Of a stretch of 17,419 nucleotides of DNA, positions 6,783-13,641 are shown piece after piece. Numbering within the stretch: the stretch's first letter is position 1; every line of letters starts with the position of its first letter. Below the pieces are notes generated by a model. The model had not been told where the DNA came from and made no database searches. It saw nothing but the letters and a program-made list of their open reading frames with translations. A program made the translations under genes and the position numbers. Source of the DNA: an uncultured Phascolarctobacterium sp. (GTDB taxonomy: Bacteria > Bacillota > Negativicutes > Acidaminococcales > Acidaminococcaceae); assembly GCA_900551335.1 (NCBI GenBank), contig URVO01000011.1, forward strand, positions 1 through 17,419. Direction: 5' to 3'.

Positions 6783-7661
6783 ATGAACTTTCGTATTCTC
6801 AACTATTTTCTGACTGTCGCGCACGAAAAAAATATCACTAAAGCAGCTGAAGTTCTGCACATCACGCAGCCTACTTTAAGCAGGCAGCTCATGCAACTGG
6901 AAACAGCGCTGGGCGTCAAGCTTTTCGACCGTGACAAGCATAAATTTGCGCTCACGCCATCGGGGCAATTCCTCGTTGAACGCGCCCGCGAAATCCTGAA
7001 TATGGTGGAAAAAACTACGCTCGACATTCAGGAACAGGAACACAACCTCGCTGGCAGCATTGCTATGGGCGCAGGCGAATACCAGGCCACAGAGGTACTC
7101 GCCAAGCTTATCGGCGGTTTTCAAAAGCAGTACGCTGCTGTAAGCTTTGAGCTTTTCACAAGCTCTTCTGACCTTTTGCACGATAAGCTTGACAAAGGCC
7201 TTTTAGACGTCGCCATCCTGCAGGCTCCTGTCGATACGACGAACTACGACTACCTGCGCCTGCCCATCAGAGAAACCTGGTGCGTACTCATGCGCAGTGA
7301 TGCGCCTCTCGCCAGCAAGAACGCCATCACTGCCAGCGATTTAAGCGGTCTACCCATAATTTTGCCTGCACGCCTACAGGCACGCAGCGAAATTTTCAAC
7401 TGGCTCAGCGGTGACATTACTAAGATGCGTTTTATTGGCAACAGTAATCTTTTAGCCAATACTGCCGTCTTTGTTGAGCAGTGCGGTTATTATGGCATCT
7501 CCGTCCAAATGCCTCTGCTCGACGAGAAGCGTTTTACCTATCGCCCACTTACCCCTGCACTGCATAGCGACATTCTGCTTGTTTGGCGTCGTGACAGACA
7601 GCAAAGCCTCGCACTGCAAAAATTTCTTCAGTTCGCAAAATGCTTTTTAAGCATAGAATAA
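6783..7661 (+). CDS. LysR-family transcriptional regulator
   Basis: The 292-aa protein starts at ATG 6783, 8 nt after AAAGGAG. Residues 1-60 are the winged HTH: MNFRILNYFLTVAHEKNITKAAEVL, then HITQPTLSRQLMQLETALGVKLFDRDKHKFALTPSG, closely following the CynR/CbL consensus (A-A-x-x-L-x-x-x-Q-P-x-L-S-R-Q-L-x-x-L-E). A linker helix to ~90 and a two-lobed periplasmic-binding-protein-like effector domain (~91-290) follow; effector unknown. Such regulators normally control a divergent neighbour; here the divergent unit is only an 11-codon stub with the next real gene (the hydrolase) beyond it. A LysR box at 6701-6715 supports autoregulation, and a strong hairpin at 7710-7744 follows the gene. Confidence 0.93.
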   Translation: MNFRILNYFLTVAHEKNITKAAEVLHITQPTLSRQLMQLETALGVKLFDRDKHKFALTPSGQFLVERAREILNMVEKTTLDIQEQEHNLAGSIAMGAGEYQATEVLAKLIGGFQKQYAAVSFELFTSSSDLLHDKLDKGLLDVAILQAPVDTTNYDYLRLPIRETWCVLMRSDAPLASKNAITASDLSGLPIILPARLQARSEIFNWLSGDITKMRFIGNSNLLANTAVFVEQCGYYGISVQMPLLDEKRFTYRPLTPALHSDILLVWRRDRQQSLALQKFLQFAKCFLSIE

Positions 7662-7677
7662 GCGCCAATATAAGTAT

Positions 7678-7705
7678 TAGACATTTTCCCTGCAAGCTAT
7701 ATAAT
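7678..7705 (+). promoter_or_regulatory. Promoter of the iron-sulfur flavoprotein pair
   Basis: TAGACA (7678-7683), a 16-bp spacer, TATAAT (7700-7705). The predicted start near 7712 falls at the foot of the hairpin at 7710-7734, so the transcript would begin with a terminator-like structure. Confidence 0.55.
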
Positions 7706-7709
7706 TTTA

Positions 7710-7744
7710 GGCAGATAACAGAGCGTTATCTGCCTTTTCTTTTT
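7710..7744 (+). terminator. Strong hairpin: lysR terminator or 5' attenuator
   Basis: GGCAGATAAC (7710-7719) pairs perfectly with GTTATCTGCC (7725-7734), loop AGAGC, followed by TTTTCTTTTT. It lies 48 nt after lysR and 26 nt before the start codon of the next gene. The only recognisable promoter for that gene is upstream of the hairpin, so it may be a conditional terminator as well. Confidence 0.85.
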
Positions 7745-7770
7745 ATGTTTTTTGTGAGGAGGAACTTACT

Positions 7771-8451
7771 ATGAACCGACGAGATTTTATCAAGGTTGCC
7801 GTAGCAGGCTTCGGCACTGTACTCTCCAGCGGTGCCGCTATCAATATGCTGAATACAAAGTCTGTACCAGAAACTGCTCCTATAGCAGAGTCAGCTCCGC
7901 AGGCTGCTGACGGCAAGCAGAACGTTGTTGTTATCACCGGCAGTCCGCATAGAGCAGGTACCTCTGCCCTGCTGGCTGATAAATTTATTGAAGGAGTGCA
8001 GCAAAACGGTCATCATGTCTTCCGTTTCAATGCTGCCTTTGAGGATATTCATCCCTGCCGCGCCTGCAATGCCTGCAACCGTAACGGCAAATGTATTTTA
8101 AACGATGCCATTGAGCAAAAGCTCATGCCAGAGCTGCTCAAGGCAGACATCATCGTACTCATCACGCCGCTTTATTATTACGGCATGTCCACGCAGCTCA
8201 AAACAGTACTCGACCGCTTCTATTCCCACGTGCGCAGCTTCGACGGCAAAAAATCCTTGCTGCTCACCACCGCCTACAACAGTGCGAACTGGACGTTTGA
8301 AGCCCTCATTGAGCATTATCAGACCTTAGTGAAATATATGCAGTGGCAGGATTTAGGCATGGTTCTCGGCTACGGCTGTGGCTCACGCTATAGCATTGAA
8401 CGCAGTGATTTTCCCAACCAAGCCTTAAAGCTTGGTCAGAGCATCAAATAG
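7771..8451 (+). CDS. Tat-exported iron-sulfur flavoprotein (flavodoxin-like, Isf type)
   Basis: The 226-aa protein starts at ATG 7771 after GAGGAGG. Residues 1-20 are a twin-arginine signal (MNRRDFIKVAVAGFGTVLSS), then a Pro/Ala-rich linker to ~49. The flavodoxin-like domain has the FMN phosphate loop TGSPHRAGTS (57-65), the compact cluster motif CX2CX2CX5C (C96, C99, C102, C108), and the strand ITPLYYYGMSTQLKTVLDRF. This cysteine pattern is that of iron-sulfur flavoproteins, where it binds a 4Fe-4S cluster next to FMN. Export by Tat fits a protein that must be folded with its cofactors. A paralogue without signal follows at 10 nt (8462). Its electron partner is not evident; the Tat lipoprotein flavodoxin at 11242 is a candidate. 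Confidence 0.88.
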   Translation: MNRRDFIKVAVAGFGTVLSSGAAINMLNTKSVPETAPIAESAPQAADGKQNVVVITGSPHRAGTSALLADKFIEGVQQNGHHVFRFNAAFEDIHPCRACNACNRNGKCILNDAIEQKLMPELLKADIIVLITPLYYYGMSTQLKTVLDRFYSHVRSFDGKKSLLLTTAYNSANWTFEALIEHYQTLVKYMQWQDLGMVLGYGCGSRYSIERSDFPNQALKLGQSIK

Positions 8452-8461
8452 GAGGCAGAAT

Positions 8462-8992
8462 ATGAATATCGTAGTTTTAACTGGCAGTCCGCATAGAAAC
8501 GGCACCACCTCTGTTCTTACAGAAGAGTTTATCAAGGGCGCAGAAAGCAAGGGACACAATGTGTTCCGCTTCGACGCCGCCTTTCATGACATTCATCCCT
8601 GTCAGGGCTGTGACGCCTGCGGCATGAATGGTCCCTGCGTACAGAAGGACGACATCGAAAATGATTTGATTATGCGCCTCGTCAACGCAGATTTAATCGC
8701 GCTCATTACGCCCGTTTATTACTGGCACGTCAGCGCGCAGCTCAAGACCTGCATTGATAGATTTTACGCACGGACAGGACGTATCAGCGGCAAGCAGAGC
8801 GTGCTGCTTGCGGCAGCAGGCAGCAATCTGGATTGGACGATGGAGTGCCTGAATAAATATTACGCCACTCTCTCGAGCTATATGCGTTGGCAAAACCGTG
8901 GCACTGTGCTCGCCACTAACTGCAAAACCCGCAAGGATATTTTGAAAACCACCTATCCGCAGGCTGCCTATGATTTAGGTCACAGCTTGTAA
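8462..8992 (+). CDS. Cytoplasmic iron-sulfur flavoprotein paralogue (NADPH-dependent FMN reductase family)
   Basis: The 176-aa protein starts at ATG 8462, 6 nt after GGAGG. It begins MNIVVLTGSPHRNGTTS (FMN phosphate loop), followed by CX2CX2CX5C (C47, C50, C53, C59) and ITPVYYWHVSAQLKTCIDRFYA. It aligns along its whole length with the mature part of the preceding Tat protein (shared TGSPHR, VFRF-AAF-DIHPC, C-AC--NG-C, QLKT--DRFY), so the two arose by tandem duplication with gain or loss of the Tat signal. It should act in the cytoplasm as a flavin or disulfide-type oxidoreductase or Fe-S electron carrier. The pair is an operon; a weak hairpin at 8999-9027 follows. Confidence 0.88.
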   Translation: MNIVVLTGSPHRNGTTSVLTEEFIKGAESKGHNVFRFDAAFHDIHPCQGCDACGMNGPCVQKDDIENDLIMRLVNADLIALITPVYYWHVSAQLKTCIDRFYARTGRISGKQSVLLAAAGSNLDWTMECLNKYYATLSSYMRWQNRGTVLATNCKTRKDILKTTYPQAAYDLGHSL

Positions 8993-8998
8993 AAAGCT

Positions 8999-9034
8999 CT
9001 TGACCGATAGCAACAATCGCAAGCTATAATTTTC
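8999..9034 (+). terminator. Weak terminator-like hairpin after the flavoprotein pair
   Basis: CTTG (8999-9002)/CAAG (9020-9023) with inner GAT/ATC, or alternatively ATAGC (9007-9011)/GCTAT (9023-9027), followed by AATTTTCTTT. The same bases also read as TTGACC, 19 bp, TATAAT, so a promoter role cannot be excluded. Confidence 0.35.
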
Positions 9035-9047
9035 TTTAGAAGGGCAC

Positions 9048-9078
9048 TTGAATCGGAGTCAGCTCTAGGAAATATAAT
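9048..9078 (+). promoter_or_regulatory. MerR-type 19-bp-spacer promoter, site 3 (tatAC)
   Basis: TTGAAT (9048-9053), a 19-bp spacer containing GGAG-TCAG-CTCT in register with the other sites, then TATAAT (9073-9078). It stands 36 nt upstream of the tatA start codon. Confidence 0.6.
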
Positions 9079-9114
9079 TCTACTATAAGCATTATCATTC
9101 AAGGAGGTTGTCAC

Positions 9115-9321
9115 ATGTTTGGTTTAGGTTTACCAGAATTACTTCTCATTCTCGTTATTGGTTTAATTTTCTTCGGTCCAGGCAAACTGCCGGATATCGG
9201 TAAGGCCTTAGGCAAAAGTATGCGTGAGTTCAAGCAGGCCGTAAACGAAGCTGACCCCAGCAAGGAAGCGCTCCCCGCAGCCAAGGCAGAAGAACAAAAT
9301 GATGCCGGACAAGCAAAATAA
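9115..9321 (+). CDS. tatA: Sec-independent protein translocase subunit TatA
   Basis: The 68-aa protein starts at ATG 9115 after AAGGAGG. It has the canonical TatA layout: a short periplasmic N-terminus ([10 protein letters not shown]), one transmembrane helix ([13 protein letters not shown]), the [21 protein letters not shown] hinge plus amphipathic helix (about 20-42), and a charged tail. The FGP-x-KLP-x-G-x-x-G-x-x-x-x-x-F-K pattern is unmistakable. TatA polymerises around TatC to pass folded proteins. There is no separate TatB, so this is a minimal TatAC system in which TatA serves both roles, common in Firmicutes. It overlaps tatC by 23 nt and sits among four Tat substrates, which suggests a dedicated or boosted translocase. 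Confidence 0.95.
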   Translation: MFGLGLPELLLILVIGLIFFGPGKLPDIGKALGKSMREFKQAVNEADPSKEALPAAKAEEQNDAGQAK

Positions 9322-10039
9322 TTATCTGCCTTACGAAGCGCCGCTCGATAAGGACATGACGCTCACAGAACATCTGGTGGAGCTGCGCAGCTGCCTGCTC
9401 AAGGCTCTTGCTGCCCTAGTTATTGGCACTGCTAGCAGCGTCTATTTTTTGCAGGACATCATGGACGTGCTCACAAGCGCTGCGAAGGAGCTGTATTATA
9501 TGCGCCCTGCCGAAGCCTTCATGATTTATATGAAGGTAGCACTGCTCAGCGGTCTATTGCTTGCTTCGCCCTTCATGCTTTATGAGCTCTACGCCTTCGT
9601 CCGCCCGGCGCTGACATGGCGTGAGCGCAAATTCACGCTCATCTGCCTTCCGCTAGCGCTACTGCTCTTTATCGCAGGCATGTTATTTTCTTACAGCTTC
9701 GTCTTTCCGCGCGGCCTGGAATTTTTTCTCGGCTTTGCCGCAGGCAAGGTCAATCCGCTGATTTCTATGGAAAGCTACCTGGACTTTCTGCTTATGCTGG
9801 TTGTTCCCTTCGGCTTTGCCTTCACCGTGCCTGTGATTCTCACGCTGCTAGCTTATCTGGGCCTCATCAGCTCCAGGCTCTTGATGAAATTCCAGCGCCA
9901 CGTTATCCTGGTCGCCTTCATCATCGCCGGAGTTATCACGCCCACGCCTGATATTATCACGCAGACTCTGCTCGCCGTGCCGATGATTCTGCTCTATGAG
10001 GTGAGCATTGTCATTATCCGCTATCTGCTTAAGCGCTAA
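9299..10039 (+). CDS. tatC: Sec-independent protein translocase subunit TatC
   Basis: The 246-aa polytopic membrane protein starts at ATG 9299 (or the adjoining ATG 9302) inside tatA. Key TatC signatures are [18 protein letters not shown] (~20-37), [17 protein letters not shown] with the conserved Glu in RERK, the [10 protein letters not shown] loop, and [25 protein letters not shown] near the end. Six membrane helices can be placed. TatC is the receptor for the twin-arginine signal. The extra ~19 residues before MTLTEHL are unusual but mild, and an internal ATG at 9356 could be an alternative start. A perfect terminator hairpin follows at 10042-10067, so tatA-tatC is a two-gene transcript from site 3. 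Confidence 0.95.
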   Translation: MMPDKQNNYLPYEAPLDKDMTLTEHLVELRSCLLKALAALVIGTASSVYFLQDIMDVLTSAAKELYYMRPAEAFMIYMKVALLSGLLLASPFMLYELYAFVRPALTWRERKFTLICLPLALLLFIAGMLFSYSFVFPRGLEFFLGFAAGKVNPLISMESYLDFLLMLVVPFGFAFTVPVILTLLAYLGLISSRLLMKFQRHVILVAFIIAGVITPTPDIITQTLLAVPMILLYEVSIVIIRYLLKR

Positions 10040-10041
10040 GC

Positions 10042-10067
10042 CTATAGCAGACGTAAGCTATAGTTTT
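10042..10067 (+). terminator. Terminator of tatAC
   Basis: CTATAGC (10042-10048) pairs perfectly with GCTATAG (10057-10063), followed by TTTTCT. It begins 3 nt after the tatC stop codon and 15 nt before the next MerR-type promoter. Confidence 0.7.
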
Positions 10068-10081
10068 CTAAAACAAGCTTA

Positions 10082-10112
10082 TTGACTTAGAGTTATCTCT
10101 AAGTATTACACT
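10082..10112 (+). promoter_or_regulatory. MerR-type 19-bp-spacer promoter, site 4 (polyferredoxin operon)
   Basis: TTGACT (10082-10087), a 19-bp spacer, TACACT (10107-10112). The dyad ACTTAGAGTTATCTCTAAGT (10085-10104) is perfect in its 8-bp arms. It is the best copy in the window and stands 20 nt upstream of the start codon at 10132. Confidence 0.8.
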
Positions 10113-10131
10113 AACAAAGGAGCGATCACCA

Positions 10132-10986
10132 ATGCAGAATCCGGCTTATAACCTACGGCGCGTCGCTAGTTATCTTCTCGGCTTTGTGCTCTTTTACGAG
10201 CCCTTCATGCTGTTCAACCAGCTTGCGAGCACCTTCTTCGTCGATACAAGCTTCAGCTCTATACACGTGCCCTGCGCCCGCATACCACTGGCAAGCATCG
10301 TCACCGGCGATTGGCAGTACGCAAGCCCCATTTCGCTTTTCTTCTGTCTGCTGTTGGCTGTAAGCTCGCTGTGGTTCGGCCCGCTGTTCTGCGGCAGGCT
10401 CTGTCCTGCTGGCGCCTTCAGCGAATTTTTAGGCAGCCTGCTGCCAGATAAATATAAAATTGACTGGCCAACGCTCGTGCCTATTCTGCCACTGCGCTAC
10501 GGCTTTTTTGTCGGCTTTCTCTTTTCTATCTGGCTCGGCTTCGGCCTGCCCTGCATCTACTGTAATTACTATTCCCTGGAAATTTTCGTCAACCTGTTTA
10601 TCACAGGGCAGCTGCTCAATAGCCTTGCGTCCCTCTTTGCCACCTTCTTTCTGGCAAACATATTCTTCGGCTTATTCACAAAAGGCGGCCGCGGCTATTG
10701 TTTGTTGCTCTGCCCTGTTGGTACATATAATTCTTTCTTCCACCTTTTAGGACGATTCATTCCTGGCGCCTTCAATATGCAGGTACGCAAAGCAGCCTGC
10801 GTTGGCTGCACAAAATGTGAACATGGCTGCCCCATGCGTGCCATTACTATGGTTGAGCGCAAGGCGCAAATTAAACGCAGCCTGTGCATCGTCTGCGGCA
10901 AATGCGCCCATAACTGTCCAAAAAAGGCCATCTGCTATCAAAGCAATCTGGGAAAGGAGACTGATGAGTATGGCAAAACAAACTAA
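10132..10986 (+). CDS. Membrane polyferredoxin, NapH/YccM/NosR-like 4Fe-4S protein
   Basis: The 284-aa inner-membrane protein starts at ATG 10132, 9 nt after AAAGGAG. About five to six helices fill residues 10-215. Cys pairs characteristic of the NapH/FixG family are present: CGRLCP (87-92), PCIYC (140-144) and YCLLLCPVG (189-197). Two ferredoxin motifs CX2CX2CX3CP lie at C223/226/229/233 and C252/255/258/262. Known relatives pass electrons from quinol or ferredoxin to periplasmic reductases. Here the likely acceptors are the Tat-exported flavin and Fe-S proteins of the island (inference). The gene heads an operon with the small Cys protein (23-nt overlap), the flavodoxin and the cupin, from a MerR-type promoter. 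Confidence 0.9.
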   Translation: MQNPAYNLRRVASYLLGFVLFYEPFMLFNQLASTFFVDTSFSSIHVPCARIPLASIVTGDWQYASPISLFFCLLLAVSSLWFGPLFCGRLCPAGAFSEFLGSLLPDKYKIDWPTLVPILPLRYGFFVGFLFSIWLGFGLPCIYCNYYSLEIFVNLFITGQLLNSLASLFATFFLANIFFGLFTKGGRGYCLLLCPVGTYNSFFHLLGRFIPGAFNMQVRKAACVGCTKCEHGCPMRAITMVERKAQIKRSLCIVCGKCAHNCPKKAICYQSNLGKETDEYGKTN

Positions 10987-11245
10987 TAAAGCACTTCCAA
11001 GCGACAAGCTGAGCAGCCTTGCTCTTGGTGGCAGCGCAGCTGCAGTCATCCTCCTGCCCCAGGCTATTACAAAAGCTGTACCGCAGCTCTTCACCAGGGT
11101 TGCGCCATATACAGCGCAGACCCTGCCTTACTGCACGGGCGTCTGCGGCAGCTGTGGAGGCAGCTGTCTTGGCAGCTTAACCGTCATCGCTTTTTTAACA
11201 ATGCTAGCTAAAATTAACGGTAAACACAAGGAGGAACAACCATGA
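10964..11245 (+). CDS. Small membrane protein with CX3CX2CX3C motif, unknown family
   Basis: The 93-aa protein begins at ATG 10964 (MSMAKQTNK) or ATG 10970, both served by AAGGAG at 10954-10959, within the end of the polyferredoxin gene. Two hydrophobic segments (~18-36 and ~66-84) flank a loop containing YCTGVCGSCGGSCLGS, with cysteines at 57, 61, 64 and 68. Four such cysteines could ligate one Fe-S cluster or act as a thiol relay; neither is proven. I do not recognise the family. Its stop overlaps the next ATG (ATGA, 11242-11245), so it is translationally coupled to both the polyferredoxin and the exported flavodoxin. That suggests it is a membrane partner linking the two. Confidence 0.75.
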   Translation: MSMAKQTNKALPSDKLSSLALGGSAAAVILLPQAITKAVPQLFTRVAPYTAQTLPYCTGVCGSCGGSCLGSLTVIAFLTMLAKINGKHKEEQP

Positions 11246-11880
11246 AACGTCGCGACTTTTTAAAACAATCTGCATTTGCTCTGGCAGGCCTTGCCATGCT
11301 GTCCTTAGGCTGCGGCTCTGACAAAACAGCCAAGGCTGACGCACCTCAGCCAGATGTAAAACAATCTACAAACGAAGGAGCATCTCAAGCAATGAATAAT
11401 AACGGTAAAAAAATTCTCGTAGCATATTTTTCCTGGAGCGGCAACACCAAAGCTGTTGCTGAAGAAATCCATAAGCAGGTCGGCGGCGACATCGTAGAAA
11501 TCGTTCCGGCAACGCCGTATTCCGAAACCTACAGCGTTACTGTTGCCAAAGCCAAAGCTGAGCAGGCAGCCGGTGCACGTCCTGCCATCAGCACCAAAAT
11601 CGCTGACTTCGAGCAATATGACACCATCTATCTTGGCTATCCGAACTGGTGGGGCAGCATGCCGATGCCTGTGGCAACCTTCATTGACACCTATAAAATG
11701 AGCGGTAAAAAGGTTGCGCCCTTCTTCACCCACGGCGGCGGCGGCGTACAACGCTGCATGAGCGACCTCGAAGCAAGAGCACAGGGCGCTAAATTCACCG
11801 ATTATCTGTGTCTGTCCGGCAGCAGCACGAAAAACTCCCAAGGTGAAATCACCAGCTGGGTAAAGAAAACGCAAAACTAA
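11242..11880 (+). CDS. Tat-exported lipoprotein flavodoxin
   Basis: The 212-aa protein starts at ATG 11242 after AAGGAGG, overlapping the upstream stop by 4 nt. Residues 1-24 combine a twin-arginine motif (MKRRDFLKQ) with a lipobox (LSLGC, Cys24), so the mature protein should be exported folded and lipid-anchored. A low-complexity linker (25-55) precedes the flavodoxin domain: phosphate loop FSWSGNTKAVAEEI, then YLGYPNWWGSMPMPVATF and FFTHGGGGVQRC around the isoalloxazine ring. This is the Flavodoxin_4-like group. It probably carries FMN on the outer face of the inner membrane and takes electrons from the polyferredoxin system (inference). The cupin gene follows after 21 nt. Confidence 0.9.
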   Translation: MKRRDFLKQSAFALAGLAMLSLGCGSDKTAKADAPQPDVKQSTNEGASQAMNNNGKKILVAYFSWSGNTKAVAEEIHKQVGGDIVEIVPATPYSETYSVTVAKAKAEQAAGARPAISTKIADFEQYDTIYLGYPNWWGSMPMPVATFIDTYKMSGKKVAPFFTHGGGGVQRCMSDLEARAQGAKFTDYLCLSGSSTKNSQGEITSWVKKTQN

Positions 11881-11901
11881 TAGTTATTAAAGGAGGCACA
11901 C

Positions 11902-12420
11902 ATGAAACGACGCGACCTCTTTAAAGCAGCCGCTATGACTGCTACAGGCGTAGCCTTAGGCAGCCTGTCCGATATCAATACTACATTTGCAAAGGAAGTA
12001 ACAAAAATGACAAAAGAACAGTTTTCTACCGTCTTCCCCATGGGCTCTAAAAATGACGCCTATGCACGATATTTTGTCGGCCAGAGCTATCTGAATATGC
12101 TCTCTCTCGACCAGGTTGTTATTGGTAACGTAACCTTTGAGCCAGGCTGCCGCAACAACTGGCATATCCATCACGCAGACAAGGGCGGTGGCCAGATTCT
12201 GCTTGTTACTGGTGGCCGTGGCTATTATCAGGAGTGGGGCCAACCTGCCCGCGAGCTGCATGCCGGTGATGTAGTCAACATCCCCGCCGGAGTTAAGCAT
12301 TGGCACGGCGCCGCACCGACCAGCTGGTTCGCACATCTGGCTATTGATGTTCCGGGTGAAAACAGTAAGAACGAATGGTGCGAGCCTGTGGATGCAGAGG
12401 AATATAACAAGCTGAAATAA
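11902..12420 (+). CDS. Tat-exported cupin-domain protein
   Basis: The 172-aa protein starts at ATG 11902 after AAAGGAGG. It has a Tat signal (MKRRDLFKAAAMTATGVALG, mature start near 30) and a single cupin barrel. Motif 1 is visible as GCRNNWHIHHADKGGGQILLV (82-102, split here by the metal ligands His88, His90 and Gln98) and motif 2 as PAGVKHWHGAAP with His133 and His135. These HxH...Q...H residues suggest a bound metal. Relatives often lie next to carboxymuconolactone-decarboxylase-like and flavodoxin genes and are called cupins of unknown function. It ends the polyferredoxin operon; only a weak hairpin (12424-12440) follows. Confidence 0.88.
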   Translation: MKRRDLFKAAAMTATGVALGSLSDINTTFAKEVTKMTKEQFSTVFPMGSKNDAYARYFVGQSYLNMLSLDQVVIGNVTFEPGCRNNWHIHHADKGGGQILLVTGGRGYYQEWGQPARELHAGDVVNIPAGVKHWHGAAPTSWFAHLAIDVPGENSKNEWCEPVDAEEYNKLK

Positions 12421-12478
12421 ACCCACTGTCACCTTCAGTGATATCTTCCCTCATAGTAAATAAGTTCCAAAAATTCTC

Positions 12479-12509
12479 TTGACTTAAACTATACTACAAG
12501 CAGTAAAAT
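12479..12509 (+). promoter_or_regulatory. MerR-type 19-bp-spacer promoter, site 5 (DUF362 gene)
   Basis: TTGACT (12479-12484), a 19-bp spacer, TAAAAT (12504-12509). The dyad is weaker than in other copies: CTT-AAACT-AT-ACTAC-AAG. It is 31 nt upstream of the start codon at 12541. Confidence 0.55.
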
Positions 12510-12540
12510 ATATTTGAGTAATTTACAGGAGGTAGCACAC

Positions 12541-13560
12541 ATGAAAAGACGCGATTTTCTTAAAGCCGCTGGCGTTGCTGCCGTAGGTTTAGCAGCAGGA
12601 GGCGCATTGAACTTGGCTAAAGCATTTGCACAGGCTCCCGTAGTCGGCAGCCAGAGAGTAATCAAAACAGCAGAGGGCGCAGGCTCTCACGCCAAAGTAT
12701 ATTTCACCAAGCATATTGATGCAGAGCATCTCATCAAATTATATGACTTAATCAACGAAAGTATTTACGGCAAGGTAGCTATCAAGCTGCACACCGGCGA
12801 AAAGCACGGGCCCAACATTCTGCCGCGCGAGCTGGTCAAAGCGCTGCAGCAGCAAATCCCCAACAGCACCATCGTAGAAACCAACACGCTCTATCAGGGC
12901 GACCGTTAGACCACCGAAGAGCATCTGGAAACGCTAAAGGTCAACGGCTGGACGTTCTGCCCTGTCGACATCATGGACGCAGAGGGCACAGTTAATCTGC
13001 CCGTCCGCCACGGCAAGCACTTCAAAGAGGTTTCCATGGGCAAAAACATCGTCAACTACGACTCCATGCTTGTGCTGACGCACTTCAAGGGTCACGCCAT
13101 GGGCGGCTTCGGCGGCTCCATGAAAAATCTGGCAATCGGCTGCGCAGACGGCCGCATCGGCAAGACACAGGTTCACGGCGTGGATAAGGACAACCTGCCC
13201 GAGGACTGGAACGTATGGCCCGGCAAGGAGCTGCTCATGGAAAATATGGCTGAATCCGCCAAGGCCACCATCGACTTCTTCGGCAAGCATATCGTTTATA
13301 TCAACGTCCTGCGCCGCATGTCCGTTGACTGCGACTGCGCCGGCTTAAGCGCAGCAGAGCCGACCATTCCTGATATCGGCATCCTCGCTTCTACCGACCT
13401 GCTGGCTATCGACCAGGCTTCTGTCGACCTCGTCTATGCTAAGGAAAGCAACCATGACCTCGTGGAGCGCATGGAAAGCCGTCATGGCCTGCACCAGCTC
13501 ACTGCTATGCGCGAGCTGAAAATGGGCAATGACAAGTACGAACTAATCGAGCTTGATTAA
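12541..13560 (+). pseudogene. Tat-exported DUF362 protein interrupted by an in-frame TAG
   Basis: The reading frame starts at ATG 12541, 8 nt after AGGAGG, with a Tat signal (MKRRDFLKAAGVAAVGLAAG) and runs 339 codons. Codon 123 is TAG (12907-12909), after the segment VETNTLYQGDR. The same frame then continues without interruption (TTEEHLETLKVNGWTFCPVD) to 13560. It includes typical DUF362 segments: GGFGGSMKNLAIGCADGRIGK and CDCAGLSAAEPTIPDIGILAS. No frameshift is present, so this is a single nonsense codon, a sequencing error, or a suppressed stop. DUF362 proteins are poorly characterised and often go with Fe-S electron transfer. If the stop is real the product is a 122-aa fragment. The promoter and RBS remain good, which suggests a recent lesion. 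Confidence 0.85.
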
Positions 13561-13641
13561 TAGCACAAAAAATTTACACCTCCCCACAGCATTCGTTGTA
13601 TAATATTCTTGTACAGCAAATGCTATGAGGAGGTCTTTTTT

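Noticed and set aside
7745..7774. Nine-codon ORF overlapping the start of the Tat flavoprotein gene
   Set aside because: It has no ribosome binding site and begins in the T-run of the terminator.
9000..9030. TTGACC-N19-TATAAT, a possible seventh MerR-type promoter
   Set aside because: The spacer length fits but the GAG-N4-CTC dyad is missing, and the same bases form a terminator-like hairpin. It is left as a weak terminator.
12424..12440. Hairpin CACTG-N7-CAGTG after the cupin gene
   Set aside because: The stem is only 5 bp and no T-run follows, so it is not listed as a terminator.
12514..12540. Upstream TTG start for the DUF362 gene
   Set aside because: It would put ten residues, including the translated RBS, before the Tat motif; ATG 12541 has AGGAGG at the right distance.
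12907..12909. Selenocysteine or pyrrolysine recoding at the DUF362 stop
   Set aside because: Selenocysteine uses UGA, not UAG. Pyrrolysine would need pyl genes, of which there is no sign in the window, so a nonsense lesion is the default reading.
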